DNA of 64,000 bases, taken from positions 2,046,001 through 2,110,000 of the forward strand of contig PS015009.1 of the NCBI GenBank assembly GCA_048213135.1, given 5' to 3'. The position numbers were made by a program, and so were the translations under genes. The notes beneath the pieces are model-generated. The model did no database searches, was not told the DNA's origin, and saw nothing but the letters and a program-made list of their open reading frames with translations. Of this stretch, positions 16,483 through 26,330 are shown piece after piece. The DNA comes from Reclinomonas americana ATCC 50394 (taxonomy: Eukaryota > Jakobida > Jakobea > Jakobida). The number at the start of each line of letters is the position of its first letter. Positions within the stretch are counted from its first letter, which is position 1.

Positions 16483-18120
16483 TTAATTAATTCCTTTCTC
16501 CTTCATCACTTTGTTCAGCCATTTGAGCAAAATGAAAAGGAACACCGCGGCGGAGAACAATAAAATAAAGTTGAGCCAGAAATAATTCGCCTTGTCATCA
16601 TACTCATCCCACTTACTGGCCAGTATACCGCTGAGTTTGTTGCCGATGGAAGTAGAGAGGAACCAGCCACCCATCATGAGCGAGGTAATGCGCACCGGGC
16701 TTAGTTTCGATACCAGCGAAAGCCCCATCGGGCTCAGGAACAATTCCCCGATCGTGATCACGCCATAACTGCCGATAAGCCACCAAACGCTTACTTTCTC
16801 AGCGCCATTATTACCTGCTTTTACCGCAGCCACCATAATTAAAACGGATAAGGCGGAGATCAGCAAACCAAAAGCGATCTTGGTGGGTGTAGACGGTTCT
16901 TTGCCTTTTCTTCGCAACCAGGTGAAGAAAGCGACGACCAGTGGTGTAAGTACAATCACCCAGAAAGGATTGATCGACTGGCTGAGACTCGCTACCCATA
17001 CCTGTACTTTACCACCGTTTTCCGGGGTTTCTTCTTTTACAATATTCTTAAAATACGATGGGTAACCCAGTTCTTTTACTTCTTTACCATTCTCTTTTAT
17101 TTTCCTGAACTGGTTATCCGTTTTGGTAACCGAATCCATTTTATAGGTAAGTGATTCTGTGAGTTTGAGTGAAGAAAAAAGATTGCCTCCTGCACCGCTT
17201 ACATGTCTTTCCGTATAACGGCTGGCCCAGGTGTTAAGTGCCGATCCGTTTTGTTTGAAGATGGCCCAAAACAGGATCACCACTGCAAACACAGCCAGCA
17301 TAGCGGCTATGGCGGGGCGTTCGTTCTTATTGCTGCGCAGGAGCAGGATCACGTAAAACACCGCCACAGGGATACAGGCAAATATGAACGCATCGGTGGA
17401 ATTGGAGTCGAGTAAATAGCCATCGCCTTTAATGAACCACCCGATAGCGCCAAAGATGATGGAAGGTAAAATAACCAACGAAATAATCTGCCACAGCGGC
17501 ATATCGCCGGGCTCCAATGGTTTGCGTACATCGTATGCCGCGTAGTGTTTGGTACCCGCGACGAAGGTGATCACGCCAATGATCATACCCACACCTGCAG
17601 CGATAAAAGCAGCGCCCCAGCCGATCGTTGTGTACAGGGCGGCGCCAAAAAAATTGCAGATAAAGGCACCGATATTGATGCCCATGTAAAAGATATTATA
17701 GCCCTCATCTTTTTGTGCCTTGTATTGCGGTGTAGAATACACATTGCCCAGTAAAGTGGAAATATTGGGTTTGAAAAAACCGTTGCCAATGATCACCAGC
17801 GTCATGGAAATATAGAGCATGGTAATATCATGTACACTCATCAGGCAGTAACCGGCACCCATCAGTAAACCACCGAGTATGATCGATTTGCGGTAGCCGA
17901 GATACCGGTCGGCGATAAGCCCGCCCAGGAAAGGGGTAAAGAAAACCAGCGCAATGAATGTACCATACAGGCTGGCAGAATCCTTTTCATCCATGTTGAA
18001 CCCGTTAACGGCATCTTTCAGGTAAAAAGTAAAAATGCCGATCATCAGGTAATAGCCGAAGCGTTCCCACATTTCGCTGAAGAATAAGAAGGGTAAGGCT
18101 TTAGGATGTTTTTTCCACAT
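16483..18120 (-). CDS. POT/PTR family proton-dependent peptide transporter (first copy)
   Basis: 545 residues with about 14 membrane segments. Family motifs are FFSEMWERFGYYLMIG near the N-terminus (ExxERF type), GGLIADRYLGYRKSI, and FFKPNISTLLGN followed by DEGYNIFYMGINIGAF. It imports di- and tripeptides with protons at the inner membrane. An extra soluble loop (about 310-370) separates the two halves. Start at 18120 (MWKKHPKALP) matches its paralogue at 20390-22039. It is downstream of the OPT gene on the same strand. Confidence 0.93.
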   Translation of the reverse strand: MWKKHPKALPFLFFSEMWERFGYYLMIGIFTFYLKDAVNGFNMDEKDSASLYGTFIALVFFTPFLGGLIADRYLGYRKSIILGGLLMGAGYCLMSVHDITMLYISMTLVIIGNGFFKPNISTLLGNVYSTPQYKAQKDEGYNIFYMGINIGAFICNFFGAALYTTIGWGAAFIAAGVGMIIGVITFVAGTKHYAAYDVRKPLEPGDMPLWQIISLVILPSIIFGAIGWFIKGDGYLLDSNSTDAFIFACIPVAVFYVILLLRSNKNERPAIAAMLAVFAVVILFWAIFKQNGSALNTWASRYTERHVSGAGGNLFSSLKLTESLTYKMDSVTKTDNQFRKIKENGKEVKELGYPSYFKNIVKEETPENGGKVQVWVASLSQSINPFWVIVLTPLVVAFFTWLRRKGKEPSTPTKIAFGLLISALSVLIMVAAVKAGNNGAEKVSVWWLIGSYGVITIGELFLSPMGLSLVSKLSPVRITSLMMGGWFLSTSIGNKLSGILASKWDEYDDKANYFWLNFILLFSAAVFLFILLKWLNKVMKEKGIN

Positions 18121-18177
18121 GGAGATTTTGGTTTTTTTATAAGTATGCAATCGTTTTAGAGAACCTGTTATTGTGAT

Positions 18178-18266
18178 ATTGACGACGGACGACAAGCAAT
18201 CTGCCGGAGATAAAAATATAAGCTAAGCATTAACATGCTCCTGTGGTCAGTGGTCTGTCGTCGAAC
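18178..18266. repeat. GACGAC-word inverted repeat after the OPT gene
   Basis: TTGACGACGGACGACA (18178-18193) and, inverted, GTGGTCTGTCGTCGAA (about 18250-18265) face each other across the gap between the OPT stop codon and the first POT gene. The right arm abuts the OPT stop codon. Confidence 0.5.
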
Positions 18267-20312
18267 TTATTTCTTCAACGCCGTCCTGTACAATATCCAT
18301 CCCATCAGCGCAAAGAATAATACGCCAAGCAAATAATAGCCATTCACACTTAATCCCGAGCCCAGGCCTTCTTCAAGACTCACATTATTCAGGAACCGTT
18401 CACCGCTATTACTACCGGAGATGAAAGCGATAACCACACCCGCGACAGCGCCGCCTGCAACGAGCCCCGTGGCAAAAAGACTTCCTTTACCCAATTCTTC
18501 TTCTTCTGGTGTAGTCTCAATATGTTCTTTTTTCTTTTTCATATCCACCAGTCCTTTAATAGCGCCACCAATGAAAATAGGCAACGTGGTAGATAAAGGA
18601 AGGTAAGCGCCCACGGCGAAGCTCAGCGATTTGATACCGCAGAGTTCCATCACGATAGCGAGGAAGATACCCACGAATACATATTGCCAGTCGAGGTTGA
18701 AAGAAAGGATGCCCTTGATAAGCGTGGCCATTAATGTGGCCTGCGGTGCCGGGTATTTTTCTGATCCGATGGCATGCTGAACACCCTGCGCCAGCATATC
18801 GCTGCTCGGATTATCGAGGTATTTGATGGTAATGCCAATCACAATAGAAGACACGATGGCGCCAATAAATAAAGCGATCTGCTGGTTACGTGGCGTAGCA
18901 CCAACGATATAACCGCTCTTCAGATCCTGGGATGTGGCGCCGGCATTGGCTGCTGCAATACAGATCATACCGCCTACAACCAGTACAAGCGGTTCGTATG
19001 CCTTTCCTGTCCAGCCCACGGCCATAAAAATAAGACTGGTGCCCATTACCGTGGCAATGGTCATACCGCTGATCGGATTATTGGATGAGCCGATCAATCC
19101 AACGATACGGGATGACACGGTAACGAACAGTGCGCCAAAAACAATGACAAGTATACCAATCAGCAATTTTTGTACAAGACTGTCGCCGGGAACCTGCGGT
19201 AATATGGAAATAAGTACAATAAGCGCAAGACTTCCCAGTCCCACGATCTTGATATTAAGATCACGTTCTGTTCTCAGTACTTCATTTTTACCGGCTTCGG
19301 CAGCGTTTCCTTTAATGGAGCTGATGCTGCCCTTCACTGATTTTACAATGGTGGGTATGGTCTTCACCAGGGTAATAATACCCCCGGCGGCAACAGCGCC
19401 TGCCCCGATCTGGCGGATGAAGGCATAATAGATCGCCGCTGAATAGTCATTGAAAGTATGTGTAGCTGCATTCCACCCGCCTTTACCGCCGTCTTTGGCG
19501 ATGTCTGACAGGTAGCCCAGTTTTACCAGCTGGTGCGCAATGGTATCGGCCGGAACGATGGAAGACAAAAGTGGTATAAATACCAGCCAGCTTAATACGC
19601 CGCCTGCTACGAGTACGCCGGCAATACGTGGCCCGATGATATAACCCACACCCATATACTCAGGTGTGATCTCACCGCTTATTTTAGCGGAAGGAAAAAA
19701 TTTGTTCGTTTGCTGGGTGATAAACTGGGGGGCTTCAGCAATTACGCGGAATATCTTCTGAAGAATGGCATAGCCAAAAGCAACACCCAGTCCCCAGAAA
19801 GCGGTCTTCGCAAAATCGCCGCCTTTTTCCCCGGCTTTCAGTACATCGCCGCAGGCAGTACCTTCCGGGTAGGGAAGGGTTTCATGTTCATTTACGATGA
19901 GGGCTTTACGCAAAGGCACCATCATTAGTGTACCCAGCATACCACCAACAATGGCCAGTATAAGTATGGTGAGGTAATTAAAATAAGTGGCGCTGTCGGG
20001 TGAAGAGAGAAAAAGGAACCCGGGTAAAGTGAACGCTACACCGGATGCTATACTCTCACCGGCGCTGCCCGTGGTTTGAATGATATTGTTCTCAAGAATA
20101 GTGGTCTTGAAAAAACGGCGCCCCAGTGTAATGGCGATCACCGCAATGGGTATGGACGCGGAAACGGTAAGTCCGGCCTTGAGCGCCAGGTAAACAGTTG
20201 CGGCGCCAAAGATGACACCAAAAAGACAGCCCAGTAAAATGGATTTTACCGTCAGCTCTTTCATGAGCGTTTGCGGGGCTACAAAAGGTTGAAAGGTTTT
20301 TTTCTCAGCCAT
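18267..20312 (-). CDS. OPT family oligopeptide transporter
   Basis: 681 residues with about 16 membrane segments. Features are FVAPQTLMKELTVKSILLGC near the start, GLTVSASIPIAVIAITLGRR, NNIIQTTGSAGESIASGVAF (about 73-92), PYPEGTACGDVLKAGEKGG and NANAGATSQDLKSG. This matches bacterial OPT transporters thought to take up small peptides. It is flanked by two POT genes on the same strand, giving a peptide-uptake cluster. ATG at 20312 is used. A terminator separates it from the upstream POT gene. Confidence 0.93.
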   Translation of the reverse strand: MAEKKTFQPFVAPQTLMKELTVKSILLGCLFGVIFGAATVYLALKAGLTVSASIPIAVIAITLGRRFFKTTILENNIIQTTGSAGESIASGVAFTLPGFLFLSSPDSATYFNYLTILILAIVGGMLGTLMMVPLRKALIVNEHETLPYPEGTACGDVLKAGEKGGDFAKTAFWGLGVAFGYAILQKIFRVIAEAPQFITQQTNKFFPSAKISGEITPEYMGVGYIIGPRIAGVLVAGGVLSWLVFIPLLSSIVPADTIAHQLVKLGYLSDIAKDGGKGGWNAATHTFNDYSAAIYYAFIRQIGAGAVAAGGIITLVKTIPTIVKSVKGSISSIKGNAAEAGKNEVLRTERDLNIKIVGLGSLALIVLISILPQVPGDSLVQKLLIGILVIVFGALFVTVSSRIVGLIGSSNNPISGMTIATVMGTSLIFMAVGWTGKAYEPLVLVVGGMICIAAANAGATSQDLKSGYIVGATPRNQQIALFIGAIVSSIVIGITIKYLDNPSSDMLAQGVQHAIGSEKYPAPQATLMATLIKGILSFNLDWQYVFVGIFLAIVMELCGIKSLSFAVGAYLPLSTTLPIFIGGAIKGLVDMKKKKEHIETTPEEEELGKGSLFATGLVAGGAVAGVVIAFISGSNSGERFLNNVSLEEGLGSGLSVNGYYLLGVLFFALMGWILYRTALKK

Positions 20313-20341
20313 GCCAGTTGGTTTTGATCAAGGAAGTTAAA

Positions 20342-20370
20342 TAAAAAAGGCGATACGGTCAGGTATCGCC
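20342..20370 (-). terminator. Terminator of the second POT gene
   Basis: The minus strand has GGCGATAC and GTATCGCC as an 8-bp stem around a 6-nt loop, followed by six T and more T/A. Confidence 0.85.
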
Positions 20371-20389
20371 TTGAAGGGAAGACAATATT

Positions 20390-22039
20390 TTATGCAGAAC
20401 CTGTTTTATCTTTTACGATTTTATCGAGCGATTTCACCCTGCTGAAGATGAGCAGGCCGCCAAGGATAGCTGCAACGGCAATGATACCGAAGAATATCCT
20501 TTTATCTGTTATACTGTCCCATGAACTGGCCATGATACCGGCTACCTTACCGCCCAGCGAAGTGGAAATGAACCAGCCGCCCATCATTAAAGCGGTTAAG
20601 CGCTGGGGAGCAAGTTTGGATACGAATGATAAGCCTATCGGGCTTAAACAAATCTCACTTACCGTAAATACGCCGTAAGTAAGGAAGAGCCAGAAGGAAC
20701 TTGTTTTATGTGTATAAATGCTGGGTACAGACATCACGGCAAATACCATAACCAGGGCGCTTAATCCTGAAATGACCAATGCCCAGGCAAATTTACTGGC
20801 GGTGCTGACCGGCTTCCCCCTTCTCGATCGCCATGCAAAGAATAGTATCAACAGTGGTGTAAAGGCAACGATAAAGAACGGGTTAATCGATTGGAACAAT
20901 TCTGTATTGCCGACTTTGGCCACTCCGCTTGGCGGCCATTTGTCCTTAGGCATATTAACAAAATAAGGATTCGGACCCATGGTTTTTATGGCATGACCGG
21001 AATCATCGGATACCACTCTTAAATATTGATCAAGACTGTCAACTTCCTGTGATTTGGTTTCAAGTGTTTGTAAAGTATATACTGCATCGGCCGGTTTTTC
21101 CATGAATTGTGGTATAGAACGATCTGTATGTGTTTCTGCCCAGATCGTTAACCCGGTTGAGTTTTGGTTATAGATGGTCCAGAAGATCACGGAAACAGCG
21201 AATACAAATAATAATGCACCGATGCCTTTTTTATCATCCCCTTTTTCTCTTCTCCAGAGTGAAACATAAAATGCAATTACCGGAACACAGGCAAATATGA
21301 AAGCATCTGCAGAATCGCTGCCGAAAATATGTCCCGGAATGAACCAGCCGAGCACGGCAAAAACGATCATAGGTACGAACACGGTTCCAAGGATTTTGGA
21401 AGTGGGCATATCGCCTTCCTGCATAGGACGTTTTACATCATATTGCTTAACATGCTTCAACTGGATCGCGAGTGCTATCAGACCCAGTATCAAACCAACA
21501 CCTGCAGCAGAGAACGCAGCCTGCCAGCCGATCCTGTTGCGAAGTATGGCGGCTATAAAGTTGCAGAAAAAGGCGCCTATGTTGATGCCCATATAAAAGA
21601 TGTTATAGGCATTGTCTTTCAATGGCCGCAGGTCTTCCCTGTTGTACATATTGCCCAGCAGCGTAGAAATATTGGGTTTAAAAAAACCGTTGCCGATAAT
21701 GATCAGCCCCATAGCGATATAAGCGGTATAATCTCCCGGCAATGCAATGGTCAGGTAGCCGGCTGCCATGAGTGTGCCGCCGATAAAAATGGATTTGATA
21801 TAGCCGAGGTAACGATCTGCCAGCAAACCCCCGATGAAAGGCGTCAGGTAAACCAACGCGATGAAGGTTCCCACTACATCGGCACCCATTGCTCTTGGAA
21901 GTCCTCTTCCCGAGCCATCTGTCATAAACAGGAATAAGATACCCACCATCAGGTAGTACCCAAAGCGCTCCCACATTTCTGTAAAGAATAAAATATAGAG
22001 GCCTTTTGGATGTTTGCCGGTTTTTAGCTGATCATTCAT
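20390..22039 (-). CDS. POT/PTR family proton-dependent peptide transporter (second copy)
   Basis: 549 residues, a clear paralogue of the protein at 16483-18120: FFTEMWERFGYYLMVG, GGLLADRYLGYIKSI and FFKPNISTLLGNMYNRED followed by DNAYNIFYMGINIGAF. It imports small peptides with protons. The central loop differs from the first copy, and the N-terminus is a few residues longer (MNDQLKTGKHPKG). Start at 22039 is preferred over an in-frame ATG 60 bp upstream. It is probably the first gene of the cluster but has its own terminator. Confidence 0.93.
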   Translation of the reverse strand: MNDQLKTGKHPKGLYILFFTEMWERFGYYLMVGILFLFMTDGSGRGLPRAMGADVVGTFIALVYLTPFIGGLLADRYLGYIKSIFIGGTLMAAGYLTIALPGDYTAYIAMGLIIIGNGFFKPNISTLLGNMYNREDLRPLKDNAYNIFYMGINIGAFFCNFIAAILRNRIGWQAAFSAAGVGLILGLIALAIQLKHVKQYDVKRPMQEGDMPTSKILGTVFVPMIVFAVLGWFIPGHIFGSDSADAFIFACVPVIAFYVSLWRREKGDDKKGIGALLFVFAVSVIFWTIYNQNSTGLTIWAETHTDRSIPQFMEKPADAVYTLQTLETKSQEVDSLDQYLRVVSDDSGHAIKTMGPNPYFVNMPKDKWPPSGVAKVGNTELFQSINPFFIVAFTPLLILFFAWRSRRGKPVSTASKFAWALVISGLSALVMVFAVMSVPSIYTHKTSSFWLFLTYGVFTVSEICLSPIGLSFVSKLAPQRLTALMMGGWFISTSLGGKVAGIMASSWDSITDKRIFFGIIAVAAILGGLLIFSRVKSLDKIVKDKTGSA

Positions 22040-22246
22040 ATAGCTTTTTTTATGCTTGTTTAGTTTTGGATGAAAACCCAAAATAGGCAAAATATCCATA
22101 CGTCAAACCTTTACCTGCATTCAATTTTAGAAAGAATGGTTAATTGTGACAAACACCCGGTAATGCCGCAGGTAAAAATTATCTGGAAATACCATATTAG
22201 AATTCTAATTTGCGAAACGTAAAATCAACCTCTAACTGTTCAAGTC

Positions 22247-23527
22247 ATGAATATTCTCCTCATCGGCTCGGGTGGCCGTGAACATACATTTGCCTGGAAA
22301 TTAAGGCAAAGCCCCCAATGCGACCGCCTGTTCATTGCTCCCGGTAATGCAGGAACCGCCTCGCTGGGCAGTAACCTTCCCATAGCAGTCAATGATTTTA
22401 TAGCACTTGGCGAAGCCTGTATTGCCAACCAGGTAGAGATGGTGCTCGTAGGACCGGAAGAGCCGCTGGTTAAAGGCATTTATGATCATTTCAAAAAAGA
22501 TCCCCTGCTGGCAGATATTAAAGTGATAGGACCTTCACAGGCTGCCGCACAGCTGGAAGGCAGTAAAGCATTCGCCAAAGATTTTATGACCCGGCATGGC
22601 ATACCAACCGCGGCTTACCGTGAATTCAGTGTCGATAATTATGCCGAAGGCGTGGAGTACCTCAAAGCACACCCGCTCCCGATTGTATTGAAGGCCGACG
22701 GACTGGCGGCAGGCAAGGGCGTACTCATTTGCCAGAACCACCTGGAAGCAGTAGCCGAATTTGAACTGATGCTGCACCGCGCCAAATTTGGCGAGGCAGG
22801 AAAAAAAGTAGTGGTGGAACAATTCCTCAAAGGAATAGAACTGAGTATGTTCGTATTGACCGATGGCGAGCAGTATGTATTACTTCCCGAAGCAAAAGAT
22901 TATAAGCGTATAGGCGTTGGCGATAGTGGTCTCAATACCGGCGGCATGGGAGCAGTGAGCCCGCTGCCATTCGCAGATGAAGCATTCATCAATAAAGTGA
23001 AGGCCCGCATCATTGAACCTACCATCGCCGGTTTGAAAAAAGATCGGCTTGAATACAAGGGCTTCGTATTTATCGGCCTGATGGCTGATGAGGGTGAACC
23101 TTTCGTGATTGAGTACAATTGCCGCATGGGCGATCCTGAAACGGAAGCCGTTATGCCGCGTATAAAAAATGACCTGGTGGAATTGCTTGATGCAACATCA
23201 CGTCAACGGTTACACGAAATTTCAATTGAAACAGATGAGCGTGCAGTGGCAGCTGTTATGGCCGTGAGTGGCGGTTACCCCGGTGACTATGAAAAAGGAA
23301 AAGTGATCAGCGGAATGGATGATGTGCAGATTGAAGGAAGTATTATTTTTCACGCGGGAACAAAAACAGATGGCGATAATATTGTGACCAATGGCGGAAG
23401 GGTGATTGCAGTAACTTCTTTTGGTGAAAATATTACAGAAGCGGTGGAACAATCCATCTATGCATTGGAACAAATACATTTCGAAGGCATCTATTTCCGC
23501 AGCGACATCGGGTACGAATTTAAATAG
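22247..23527 (+). CDS. purD: Phosphoribosylamine-glycine ligase
   Basis: 426 residues, full length. It has an N-terminal GSGGREHTFAWKL motif, the ATP-grasp region PIVLKADGLAAGKGVLIC (about 145-162), LNTGGMGAVSPLPF and YNCRMGDPETEAVMPRI. It makes GAR from phosphoribosylamine, glycine and ATP in purine synthesis. No other pur gene is adjacent. The 207-bp gap upstream is AT-rich with a degenerate -7-like CTAATTTG near 22204-22211. Confidence 0.97.
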   Translation: MNILLIGSGGREHTFAWKLRQSPQCDRLFIAPGNAGTASLGSNLPIAVNDFIALGEACIANQVEMVLVGPEEPLVKGIYDHFKKDPLLADIKVIGPSQAAAQLEGSKAFAKDFMTRHGIPTAAYREFSVDNYAEGVEYLKAHPLPIVLKADGLAAGKGVLICQNHLEAVAEFELMLHRAKFGEAGKKVVVEQFLKGIELSMFVLTDGEQYVLLPEAKDYKRIGVGDSGLNTGGMGAVSPLPFADEAFINKVKARIIEPTIAGLKKDRLEYKGFVFIGLMADEGEPFVIEYNCRMGDPETEAVMPRIKNDLVELLDATSRQRLHEISIETDERAVAAVMAVSGGYPGDYEKGKVISGMDDVQIEGSIIFHAGTKTDGDNIVTNGGRVIAVTSFGENITEAVEQSIYALEQIHFEGIYFRSDIGYEFK

Positions 23528-23723
23528 CGTCTACCCGTCATAGTTATTGGTGTTTTTATTCTTTTTTCGACTAACGGAAAAGAATAAAGGCATTTTGTAC
23601 AGGCTTTCCCCGGCCACGGGGCGAGCTAAATTATTTAGCAATTCCGGCCAATTCTTCCCCAAAACAGCAATTCCGGCTCCCGGGACAAAAACCCTAAAAT
23701 GTTGAAAAATAAAGGGTTTGCCG

Positions 23724-23754
23724 TTGTTAATTCGGATATTTTCCTCCAACTTTG
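23724..23754 (+). promoter_or_regulatory. Likely promoter of the mre operon
   Basis: TTG at 23724-23726 and CAACTTTG at 23747-23754 (one mismatch to TAnnTTTG) are 20 nt apart, close to the Bacteroidota -33/-7 layout. They lie 37 bp before the mreB ATG. The rest of the 263-bp gap shows nothing clear. Confidence 0.4.
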
Positions 23755-23790
23755 CCAACATTAATTCAAATACTTTTCACATCTGTTTAT

Positions 23791-24816
23791 ATGGGCCTCT
23801 TTAATTTTTTTACACAGGAAATTGCTATAGACCTGGGTACCGCAAATACCCTGATCATACATAATGAAGAAATTGTGGTGAACGAACCATCAATTGTGGC
23901 GCTTGACCGGAACAATCCCAAGAATATCCTTGCCGTAGGTAAGAAGGCGCTGATGATGCACGAAAAGACCCACGAAAGCATACGTACCGTCCGCCCCCTG
24001 AAAGACGGGGTAATCGCGGATTTTAACGCGGCGGAGCTGATGATCAGGGAGATGATCAAACTGATCTACCCCAAAAAGCCCCTTTTCGCTCCCAGCTGGC
24101 GTATGATGATCTGTATCCCCAGCAGCATTACCGAGGTGGAAAAGCGTGCGGTTCGCGATAGTGCCGAACAGGCCGGTGCCAAGGAAGTATACCTCATTCA
24201 CGAACCTATGGCCGCGGCCCTGGGTATTGGCATCGACGTGGAAGAACCCGTTGGTAATATGATCATTGACATTGGTGGCGGTACTACCGGCATCACGGTG
24301 ATTGCCCTGGCGGGTATCGTTTGCGACCAGAGTATCCGTATCGCCGGGGATGAGTTTACGGCTGATATTATGGAAGCCCTGCGCCGCTACCATAGCCTGC
24401 TGATCGGTGAACGTACCGCGGAACAGATCAAAATACAGGTAGGCGCCGCTATGAAAGACCTGGATAATCCGCCGGATGACATCCCCGTTAACGGTCGTGA
24501 CCTGGTAACAGGTATCCCCAAACAGGTTATGGTAAGCTACCAGGAGGTGGCCGAAGCCCTGGATAAAAGCATTTTCAAAATAGAGGAAGCCATTCTTAAA
24601 GCCCTGGAAACCACTCCTCCCGAACTGGCTTCCGATATTTACCGCCGCGGCCTCTACATTACAGGTGGCGGAGCCCTCCTGCGCGGGCTCGATAAACGAC
24701 TGCAGGCCAAGATCAAATTGCCGGTACATGTGGCCGACGACCCGCTGAAAAGCGTTGTACGCGGTACTGGTATTGCCCTGAAACATTACGACAGGTATCC
24801 TTTTGTAATGCGGTAA
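23791..24816 (+). CDS. mreB: Rod shape-determining protein MreB
   Basis: 341 residues, full length. Actin-fold motifs are present: EIAIDLGTANTLIIHNEE (phosphate 1), VAVGKKALMMHEKTHESIRT, IHEPMAAALGIGIDVEEP, IIDIGGGTTGITVIAL (phosphate 2) and YITGGGALLRGLDKRL (adenosine). It forms membrane-bound filaments that guide lateral wall synthesis. The start at 23791 (MGLFNFFTQEIAID) gives the usual membrane-binding N-terminus. First gene of mreB-mreC-mreD-mrdA-rodA. Confidence 0.97.
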   Translation: MGLFNFFTQEIAIDLGTANTLIIHNEEIVVNEPSIVALDRNNPKNILAVGKKALMMHEKTHESIRTVRPLKDGVIADFNAAELMIREMIKLIYPKKPLFAPSWRMMICIPSSITEVEKRAVRDSAEQAGAKEVYLIHEPMAAALGIGIDVEEPVGNMIIDIGGGTTGITVIALAGIVCDQSIRIAGDEFTADIMEALRRYHSLLIGERTAEQIKIQVGAAMKDLDNPPDDIPVNGRDLVTGIPKQVMVSYQEVAEALDKSIFKIEEAILKALETTPPELASDIYRRGLYITGGGALLRGLDKRLQAKIKLPVHVADDPLKSVVRGTGIALKHYDRYPFVMR

Positions 24817-24883
24817 TATGGTACAACTTACCGGCTTGCCCGGTCTGGAACACCCTTGGTTTCATTTCTTGTAACTCATTATT

Positions 24884-25741
24884 GTGCGTAATATCTTTCT
24901 GTTTGTTCGCCGGTATATCAATTTCATCTGCTTCCTCCTGTTGCAGGGATTTTGTATCTACCTGGTCGTCCATTACAGCAGGTACCACAACGCCATGTTC
25001 AGCAGTACCGCCAACCAGTTCACCGGGAAGATCAACGAACAGTACAACCGGGTGGAGTATTATTTCCAGCTGAAAAAGACCAACGATTCCCTGGTAAAAG
25101 CCAATGCCAGGCTCTACAATAAATTAAAGGCCGATTTCAACCTGCCCGACAGCGCTGTCCGCACCATTGTAGACAGTATCCGGATAGACTCACTCCTGAG
25201 CCGGAGAAGGTATACCTATATCCCGGCCAAAGTGATCGCCAACTCCGTATCTGCCCAGAACAACTTCCTCGTGATCAGGAAAGACGGAACATATCCCCTT
25301 CGTATTGGCATGGGTGTAATAGACGTCAACAACGGGGTGGTAGGCATCATTACCGATATAAGCAGTGATTATGCCGTAGTAATGAGCCTGTTGCATAAAG
25401 ACAGTAAACAGAGTGGCATGCTGTTCCGCGGCGAACGTACCGGCCAGGTGACCTGGGACGGGAAGGAGCCCAACAGGCTTACTTTCTCGGGGATACCCAA
25501 AGGTACCAAAGTGGCCAAAGGCGACTCCATCATTTCCAGCGGCTACCTGCCCAGCTTCCCCAAAGGCATGCTGATGGGGACGGTACTTGATGTAGTGCAG
25601 GAGACCAGTACCAATAATGTGACTATTCATTTCCAGTCGGCGGCCAATTTCTACAATATAGAATATGTGTACGTGATCGATAACAGCGAACAGGAAGAGA
25701 TCAATAAATTACTTGAAAAAGCTAAAAAACAAACCCAGTAA
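24884..25741 (+). CDS. mreC: Rod shape-determining protein MreC
   Basis: 285 residues. One membrane segment near the N-terminus (about 8-30) is followed by a coiled coil (about 45-85) and the beta domain (about 105-270; VIANSVSAQNNFLVIRKDG, GVVGIITDISSDYAVVMSLL). MreC is the periplasmic scaffold that joins MreB, PBP2 and RodA. It starts with GTG at 24884 (MRNIFLFVRRYINF), 67 bp after mreB, and is followed 12 bp later by mreD. Confidence 0.93.
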   Translation: MRNIFLFVRRYINFICFLLLQGFCIYLVVHYSRYHNAMFSSTANQFTGKINEQYNRVEYYFQLKKTNDSLVKANARLYNKLKADFNLPDSAVRTIVDSIRIDSLLSRRRYTYIPAKVIANSVSAQNNFLVIRKDGTYPLRIGMGVIDVNNGVVGIITDISSDYAVVMSLLHKDSKQSGMLFRGERTGQVTWDGKEPNRLTFSGIPKGTKVAKGDSIISSGYLPSFPKGMLMGTVLDVVQETSTNNVTIHFQSAANFYNIEYVYVIDNSEQEEINKLLEKAKKQTQ

Positions 25742-25753
25742 GTCAGTTACGGA

Positions 25754-26287
25754 ATGAGCACCCTGGTTAAAAATATTATCCGCTTTGCTTTCTTCATCCT
25801 GGTACAGGTTTTTGTACTGGACAGGATCCACCTGCACCAGATGGTAACACCGTATATCTATTTCCTGTTTATCATCTGGATGCCTTTCCGTATGAGCCGT
25901 ACCTGGCAGATGGTGATCGCCTTCGCCCTTGGATTCACATTGGATAGTTTCCGTCATCACCCGGGTTTCCACGCGGCAGCCTGTGTTATGATCGCCTATA
26001 TACGTCCGTGGCTGGTCAGCATCTTCATTCCCCAGGAGGGATCTGATGTAAGCTACGACGAACCTTCCGTTAAGAGCCTGGGCGGTATGCTGCCCTATTT
26101 CATTTTTTGCGGGGTGCTTACTTTCATACACCATGCGTGGTTATTCCTGCTCGAGGCCTGGCAGTTCAGTAATATCTGGTACTTCCTGGTCAAAACTTTA
26201 TTATCGACTGTTGTAAGTTTGCTGCTGATAATGATCACGGAACTGTTGTTTGTGCGCAAGCAAAAATTCCGGACCAACACGGTGTAG
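25754..26287 (+). CDS. mreD: Rod shape-determining protein MreD
   Basis: 177 residues, almost entirely hydrophobic with five or six membrane segments. Placement between mreC and PBP2, length, and the segment FALGFTLDSFRHHPGFHAAA (the family's DhxxhxxxPlG region) support MreD. Sequence conservation is low, as usual for this family. It is part of the inner-membrane elongasome. Confidence 0.85.
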   Translation: MSTLVKNIIRFAFFILVQVFVLDRIHLHQMVTPYIYFLFIIWMPFRMSRTWQMVIAFALGFTLDSFRHHPGFHAAACVMIAYIRPWLVSIFIPQEGSDVSYDEPSVKSLGGMLPYFIFCGVLTFIHHAWLFLLEAWQFSNIWYFLVKTLLSTVVSLLLIMITELLFVRKQKFRTNTV

Positions 26288-26330
26288 GCCAACTGTAATT
26301 CATAATTTATCATTCTTAATTCCCTGTAAG

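Noticed and set aside
23890-24786. 298-codon open frame antisense to mreB
   Set aside because: mreB is intact and highly conserved; the antisense frame has no motif.
26250-26330. N-terminal extension of PBP2 overlapping mreD
   Set aside because: The added residues match no PBP2; GTG at 26331 gives the normal short cytoplasmic start.
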